Assembly: GCA_030077755.1 (NCBI GenBank)
Contig: JAQJZZ010000002.1
Coordinates: forward strand, 2,227,732-2,291,731
Source of the DNA: Filosporella fistucella
Lineage: Eukaryota; Ascomycota; Leotiomycetes; Helotiales
Direction: 5' to 3'
Length of the DNA stretch: 64,000 bases
The notes beneath the pieces were generated by a model, which searched no databases, had not been told where the DNA came from, and saw nothing but the letters and a program-made list of their open reading frames with translations. Below are positions 58,301 to 64,000 of the stretch, piece by piece (within the stretch, counting starts at the first letter, position 1; each line of letters begins with the position of its first letter). Position numbers and translations under genes: made by a program.

Positions 58301-59540
58301 GATAGAATTTAAGCGACGGAGAGGCGGAAGGCAGGTCATTGGTATGGGATTAGGTAATACTATAATAGCCTACGGGTATGCATAATTTCCCTTACGAATA
58401 GATTAGGATCGGTTTTAATTCCTGCCAAAGTTTACTCGAAATCTGGCCTTTAATAATAGTATGCTTCGCGAGATATATCAAGCTAATTAAAAGGTTATTA
58501 AGGATGCTAAGGAAGACCTAGCCCGACTCGAAGTTATATTATCTTAGCTATAATTATATTAATCGGACGATATATATCTTAAGTGGATTTTAAGGTACCT
58601 CTATCACATTTTAATGGTAGCTTACCGTAAGGAAGTCTTCCATTATTAAAAGGATCTTATCCGGCCAGAATTTGAGGAGAAGGCTCTTTTAGGAAATATC
58701 CCCCTTTATTGGCAATTTATTCTTAGCTATTTTAGACCCGAATCGGTCGAGAAACTCTATATTATCGAGCCTTAACGGATGAAGACAAAGATAATAGAAG
58801 CTATTGCTAGCTATCTATGGGATCCTAATATAAAAGGCGAAAGTAGTCTAATGCAGAAAGGATGGGAGTCAGCACCATTCCGGGTCTTAGCTCGAAAAGT
58901 AGAAGAGTTACTTGAGTATTACTTAGGAAAAGAGCAAATGAAAGATTTTCGAGAATCGATTAAGCGGTATTTTATTATAACCCATTAGATCTTCCCGTAG
59001 CCGACTATTACCAAGTTTATCTAGCGCGGACATAAGAATACTATTTAGTGTTTTATAGTTTATTATCTACGTTTAGCATTCTCAAACCACTGGCCTGATA
59101 ATAAAGCATTTCCCCCTAAATGGTTATTAAAGACTGCCTTAAGGATGCCGGATATATATAGACTACACGAAGATTATTACCTTATAGCAGAGGCTAAGGC
59201 TAATAAATGGATGCCGGACTGGCGACCTATAAACGGCTATAAAGGCCCGATTATGCCATACCTCATAGGCCCTAAGGAAATTATAGGGATCCCATATATG
59301 AGTAGCTTAGTCGATATCCAAGATACCCTCGAGCGCTAGTGGACCGAGACACGGGAAAAAATGGGTAATAAGGAGGAGGCGATTAAAATATTATAAAGAA
59401 GCGCGTAAGGGGATATTATAATTATGCCCGTATATTTTCCTAGTTCTTTCTGGTATAAGATAAATTGTGAGTAGATAGCCGATAGGCATTATCTCATTAT
59501 GAATAAATTAGCTTATTGCAGCTTATTTGTCTATTATTAA
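55389..59540 (+). pseudogene. RIP-inactivated large gene, about 1,380 codons, unidentified
   Basis: One reading frame (codons starting at positions divisible by 3) stays protein-like from the ATG at 55389 to about 59540. Counting by eye there are some 60 in-frame stops, nearly all TAA or TAG with only about three TGA. They fall where Gln (CAA/CAG) or Trp would be expected after CpA-to-TpA or TpG-to-TpA change. No frameshift is needed. The first 25 residues are basic (LSPRERKRRAIERTYRWR). An acidic, Glu-rich segment lies near 56250-56370. The rest reads as a folded protein rich in Leu, Ile, Tyr and Phe, with intact stretches at 58779-58985 and 59145-59336. I do not recognise the family: it is not an obvious RecQ-type telomeric helicase, reverse transcriptase or DDE transposase. 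Confidence 0.6.
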
Positions 59541-60275
59541 ACTTAATATAGAATTCCATCCTAGGTCTAACCCTTACTTATTCCCTCTTAAATAAATAGA
59601 ATCTTAATTATAATTATAGGGAAGTACGGGCACGCATATATATCAAGTATTAAAGGCAAAGTAGCCTATCTTCTTAAATCTTATACTTAAAAGCTATAAA
59701 AAAGGCAAGCTAAACGTAAGTAAAAAGGATATTATTTAATAAACTTTGGGTAGCTTATCTTTTTTTACTTATATAAAATAATTAATTAAAGCCAAAGTCT
59801 TATTTAAAATATATTATTTACAAAAATTTATATTTAAAGATAAACTTTTAATTTGATTTTAAAAGTGAATTAATTAAATCATATCTTAAGAGGAAGGGAC
59901 CTAGCTAGTCTATATAAACCCCCCCTTCTTCTTATTCTCTTAGATTTTCTTTTCCTTTAATATAACTTTTTTTTTAGTAAGTTGCTTCCCTATTCGACTC
60001 CTATTCGCTTTACCCTTTCTCTAATAAGAAGTTGGATTTGGGGACTAGCGAATAGGGAGCGAATCGCCTTTTATTCGGTCCACCCTTCTTTTAATTGAGA
60101 ATTGGATTAGGGGACTAGCGAATAGGGAGCGAATCGCCTCTTATTTATACTTTAATCGTCACTTATTTGCCACTTATTTATTAGCTAACCATATGCTAGT
60201 TACCCTCTAATCACATCCCACCTTATATCTCTTTAGAACCAAATCACCACCTATTCGCTACCTTATTATACCATT
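59541..60275. other. AT-rich spacer with 70-bp tandem duplication
   Basis: A non-coding-looking spacer between the two RIP-decayed coding units. It ends with a run of CT- and ATTCGCT-rich sequence just before the first zinc-knuckle gene. Confidence 0.45.
60011..60150. repeat. 70-bp direct tandem duplication
   Basis: Two adjacent copies with a period of 70 bp. The best matching part contains GGGGACTAGCGAATAGGGAG followed by CGAATCGCCT in both copies. Differences are mainly C/T or A/T changes. Confidence 0.8.
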
Positions 60276-61532
60276 ATGCCACCCAAGTTAACCCTCCCTA
60301 AGGGAAAAAAGAGTATTATTGCAAAGGTCGCCAAGGGTGATTTTAACTCGGAGAAGCCCGTGAAAGGTTTATAATTAGATAAGCCATCTAACAAATCCTC
60401 AATCTTTATTCACTAGCCATTTTCTATCCCCTTAGTACGTATTTTTATATTAATTAACTCTTACCCCCTTATAATTCGCTTACTAATCGATTCCAAAGAC
60501 CTAGATCATTGGCCCCGCTTATGCATTTAATTAAATCCATGCTAATGGCGTCTTAATAGCAAATGCTTATTAGTAATATATTAGCGCTTTTACTTATATG
60601 AGCCTTTCTAACGTCTTCGGCCGGGGTATAAAGAAATATATTAAGCCCTTTTAGTAAGTAATCTTGATCTAAGTGACCGCCGATTTACTTGCTAATAGCC
60701 CCCGAATAGCTATATAATCTGCCCTAAGTATGGCGTGAATGGCACTTAGTGTGGTCGCTATATCGGTCTCGGAAAGGGTATTAAATGCCAATCCGCTACG
60801 GTACTAGACATGGACTTTCGGACGCTTGCCATTAAGATTATTAAAACCGCTACCAAGTTTAATAGCATCTTAAAAGGTCACAAATCCACTACGCCTAACG
60901 AGTGGAGAGACGTAAATAAGGAAATTGCTCTAGAGTTAAAGGCTTTCTCTATAAGTTTTATACGCATAAAAACCGGTGCTATAGTGAATTCCATTCTCTC
61001 TAAATCAGATTGCCATTTAATTGCTAATAGCCTAAAAAGAAGCGTGGAATCACCCTCCCTAAAACCCCTATCAAAAAGCGAAAACACTCCGAGTTTGCTA
61101 CTAAGCAGCATTTAACCCAGCTCAATAAGGACCTTAATCTTCATTATAATAGCGTTAATGCGAAGCTTAATAACATTTTAATTAATTAAATTGAGATTTT
61201 AAAGGGCCTTTAATTTATTATTAATAAGGTGAAACTTCTTACTCGGTAAGTGCTTTATTTACTTATAATTGGATTCCTATTTGCTCATTATTTATAGCCG
61301 ATTTATTCGGGCCCGGGCTTATATTAGTTATCTAGTAGACTCGGTATAAAGCATTAGTTATATCGTGAATAATATTAACGCAGCTATTAATAAGGGTTAA
61401 GTTAATGCTTAGAGTAATCCTATTAAACCCCGAAAAGCTCATCGTTTACTCTTCAATTTGGATGCGTTTTCTAACCTATTTAATAATGAGTTAGAAGAAT
61501 AAGAGGATGAGCCTGAGGAGGAAGAGGGTTGA
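60276..61532 (+). pseudogene. RIP-decayed gene with zinc-knuckle-like motif, copy 1
   Basis: It starts at an ATG (60276) giving a basic Lys-rich N-terminus (MPPKLTLPKGKKS). At 60720 it has the motif C-x9-QCGRYIGLGKG-x2-C, in which the Q is now TAG. The same frame runs on into an open helical region at 60810-61112 (LAIKIIKTATKFNSILKG...). It ends in an acidic Glu-rich tail and a TGA at 61530-61532. Introns probably exist but cannot be fixed. Spaced cysteines with a Gly-Lys before the last Cys resemble a fungal zinc-knuckle pattern found in repeat-associated proteins; that link is from general knowledge, not a search. Confidence 0.5.
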
Positions 61533-62584
61533 TTTAGCTCCTATTCATTAGCGAATCGGTTATGGGTGGCTGATAGGTAAGCTAATAGTTATATTTGGGG
61601 CGTTTGGGAATAGAACTTATATATAGATTTTCTTGCTTGCTTTTAACCATTTAATAGGAGGCGTTTAAGGGGCGGATAGGCGTTTAATGATAGGCGTTAA
61701 TACGATGATACCCTTATAGAATTAATACTTTTAATTTAAAATTAACTTTTCTTTTACTTATGGTTTAAAAATAAATAAGTCGCGAATAGCTATCTATCTA
61801 GTATCATTTATTAATAAGCTAAGTAGCTTATCTAACCTTATTTATTTACCTTTAAAGGTATATCGCATTCTTTTTAGCTATATTTTAAATATTTTCTTTT
61901 AAGCAAATAAAATCTCAAACGAGGCTATAGGCAAATACGGGCGCCTATAGCTACTACTTCAAAAGCAAAAAGTAACCCAATTAAATGCCATATTTCCTTA
62001 TTACCTTAAAGCGGGGTAAATATAATTTATTTGAGTGGATGTGAATCTATAAAATACTCGGATAACTAATATACTTTTATTTATATATAAAATTATACTA
62101 TATAACAAGTTATTCACTTGATACTTAGATTTAAATCCTTTACTATTAAAGTCAAACTTATTATATATTTTTATAAAGTAAATTAACGCTTAGGATAAAC
62201 CCAAGTTATGATAAGGGTATGACTAATTATATAAATCTCCCTTATTCCTTTTCTCATAACTTGTCTTATCCTTTTTTATAATTCTTCTTCTTAGTGAGTC
62301 TACCTCCTATTTAATACCTATTCGATATCTATCCGCTCTACCCTATCTTTTACCTAATTAATAGCTATTCGCTTAAGCAATTAAGATTAGGCCTTAGGGT
62401 TATTGCCCTCTAACATTTTCTCTAATACTTGTCTTAAGCTAATAGCTATTAAGTAGATGGTGAGTAAACTATTATAAGCATGTTATTCCCCATAATCTTT
62501 ATAGCTAATAGCCACCTAGCATTTAACCCTCTATTATCCACTCAAGCCTCTATCGCACTCGCTTTACCCATTATTCCCTCTATT
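61533..62584. other. AT-rich spacer
   Basis: About 1 kb between the two zinc-knuckle copies. It begins with a block (about 61540-61570) resembling the sequence just before the telomere. No gene recognised. Confidence 0.4.
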
Positions 62585-63873
62585 ATGAGTTTTACATTAT
62601 CGTTTGCTCCCGCTCCTTCCGCCTCCTAGTCGACCAATAAGAGGGGTATAGTTCCCCTTCTTGCCCCTCCCTAACTCGTCACTATTAAGCGCTTGTAAGT
62701 TCCCTAACCGGCTAGAAACACCTAGCCCGTCCGTCATATTCCCTTCCCGCTTAGCTCAATTATACGTATCTCATCGCTGGTTATTCGCTCGCGAACCGCT
62801 AGCTAATCCTTAGCTATCCAGGTTACCACGGGTCCTAAGTATATTTCTAACAAAATTTATGCTAAAGGCGATTTATTAAAAAATGCCTGCTATTAATGTG
62901 TGCTTATGATATCGCAATTAAGTTCTTCTTAAACGCTTGGCCAAGGCATTAATAACTTTAATGAGGTCTTTTTATAAGTGTTTTTACCCTATATTTATAG
63001 CAATTTAGCGCCTAATAGATATTAAATAATTGCATAAAGCATGCTTTTTTTGGTATTAGTGGCATATAATGCGGACGCTGCATTGGCCTAGGCAAGGGCC
63101 AATTCTATTGCGAGGTGAGCTTAACTAACCTATAACTTTATGGCTATTCGCTAACTATTTAATAGATCCCCGAAGCAAATTATTCGCAAGCCAAGAAGGT
63201 TATCGCCGTCGCTGCCTAATGGAATAAGATTGTGATGGCCGAGTCTATAAAGGCGCCTAGTGAGATAACGGCAGACCAATATGCCATTTTCCAAGAATTA
63301 GTTATAGAGGCAAAAGATTATGCCTAGCTCTTATAAGGTCTCCGCGTGAGTATTATTATAAAGAATTTTTCTTGCCACTTATATGCTAATAGCTACTTAT
63401 TTAAAATCGAGGTAATTTCGTTTTAACCCTAACCAAGAAGCGAAAAGCTAAAAATGCGTTTGCTATTAAGAAGATCTCCGCTATTAAATACTTGATAAAT
63501 CGTGGTTAATTAAGCATGGAAGAGAAGGTGGAGAGTATTGGTCAAGCTATTAATAAGATATCTAATCACCTCCTCACCATCCAGAAATCCCTCCTAGCTA
63601 TGCTTAGGTAAGTAATCTAGCCGCTCCTTATTTAATGGCGGATAGCTAAGCAATTATAGCCGAGCCGAACTCTCTCGTGGCCGTGAGCGCCATCTTTATA
63701 AAGCTATGTAAGCTCTTGGTGCTAGTTTAAATAGACTTATCACGGAAGTCAATATTAGTAAGATCGAGGACGATTAGCTAGACTTGGTTAAGCTACCATT
63801 GGCCGAGGTGGCGGACTTGGACTTGACTTCCGATTATGATGCGGATAAAGAGTCTAAAGATGGTAAGGACTAA
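62585..63873 (+). pseudogene. RIP-decayed gene with zinc-knuckle-like motif, copy 2, at the telomere
   Basis: It is a diverged paralogue of the gene at 60276. At about 63070 it carries GISGI-(stop for Q)-CGRCIGLGKG-x3-C. A GTGAGC donor follows. The next block reads SQAKKVIAVAAQWNKIV and matches the helical region of copy 1 in spacing and residues. The C-terminus is acidic (LDLTSDYDADKESKDGKD) and ends with TAA at 63871-63873, only 34 bases before the telomere repeats. Stops are scattered through it and are mostly TAA/TAG. Confidence 0.5.
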
Positions 63874-63907
63874 TTCCATTCCTATTCGCTAGTGAATCGA
63901 CTGCGGG

Positions 63908-64000
63908 TTAGGGTTAGGGTTAGGGTTAGGGTTAGGGTTAGGGTTAGGGTTAGGGTTAGGGTTAGGGTTAGGGTTAGGGTTAGGGTTAGGGTTAGGGTTA
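63908..64000 (+). repeat. telomere, TTAGGG repeats
   Basis: Fifteen or so uninterrupted TTAGGG units to the end of the window, in the orientation of a right chromosome end. This is the standard telomere repeat of filamentous ascomycetes and shows that the assembly reaches the chromosome terminus. Confidence 0.98.

Larger units (their letters stand above)
51517..64000. other. RIP-affected, TpA-rich subtelomeric block
   Basis: From the stop of the HET gene to the telomere the DNA is strongly A+T-rich, with TpA in great excess and CpA/TpG scarce, while CpG persists. That is the mark of RIP, which converts CpA to TpA on both strands and is specific to Pezizomycotina. Recognisable genes in the block are all broken, mostly by TAA and TAG codons rather than by insertions or deletions. 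Confidence 0.85.

Noticed and set aside
55389..59540. Reading the TAA/TAG-rich frame as a variant genetic code (stops read as Gln)
   Set aside because: All other genes in the window use standard stops, and the general TpA excess explains the stops by RIP.
55389..59540. Telomere-linked RecQ helicase gene
   Set aside because: Such genes are expected near fungal telomeres, but no Walker A, DEAH or helicase C-terminal motif was seen in any frame.
1..64000. tRNA genes and CRISPR arrays
   Set aside because: No cloverleaf with a convincing T-loop was spotted by eye, and CRISPR is not expected in a fungal chromosome. A tRNA scan was not possible.

Overview
The window is the right end of a chromosome from a filamentous ascomycete (Pezizomycotina). 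It ends in about 15 TTAGGG repeats (63908-64000). Genes carry short GT-AG introns, mostly 42-75 nt, often with a CTAAC or CTGAC branch site. The gene content is typical of these fungi: HET-domain genes, GH55 and GH128 glucanases, a 14-TM MFS exporter and a BBE-type FAD oxidase. The last 12 kb carries the C-to-T decay pattern of repeat-induced point mutation (RIP). The class cannot be fixed from sequence alone; Leotiomycetes is a guess. All exon structures were joined by eye and checked only for reading-frame consistency.

Layout. 1-9.2 kb holds a broken cytochrome P450, two small head-to-head secreted or anchored proteins, a coiled-coil protein and an MFS drug/toxin exporter. 10.3-14.3 kb holds a HET-domain gene and a secreted FAD-linked oxidase. 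15.3-23.5 kb holds an Ala/Ser-rich membrane protein, a GRDP-like protein with a Gly/Cys tail and an AYR1-like short-chain dehydrogenase. 24.5-30.2 kb holds a GH55 glucanase with a very long serine tract, a four-TM protein and a possible mitochondrial protein. 30.7-35.6 kb is a housekeeping block: a small unknown gene, VTA1 (ESCRT disassembly), an ER disulfide isomerase ending in HDEL, and exosome subunit RRP41. 37.6-44.4 kb holds a GH128 glucanase and a full ABCA-type transporter. 44.5-46.5 kb holds a small spliced ORF, an ankyrin-like remnant and a 2EXR protein.

The subtelomere begins at a short interstitial telomeric tract (46547-46562). Directly beyond it lies an N-terminally truncated GH55 pseudogene. 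An in-frame intron splices it to the C-terminal module normally seen in killer-toxin-like GH18 chitinases. A second HET gene (49570-51516) is the last intact gene. From about 51.5 kb the sequence becomes very TpA-rich. It contains a glutathione S-transferase pseudogene and an unidentified coding region of about 1,380 codons. That region keeps one reading frame across some 60 stop codons, almost all TAA or TAG. Two diverged copies of a gene with a zinc-knuckle-like motif follow, and the last one stops 34 bp from the telomere repeats.

No biosynthetic cluster or operon-like unit is evident. The HET genes, wall-active glucanases and exporters fit the accessory gene content of a fungal chromosome end. 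The most novel material is the RIP-decayed subtelomeric coding unit and the GH55/chitinase-tail fusion at the interstitial telomere.
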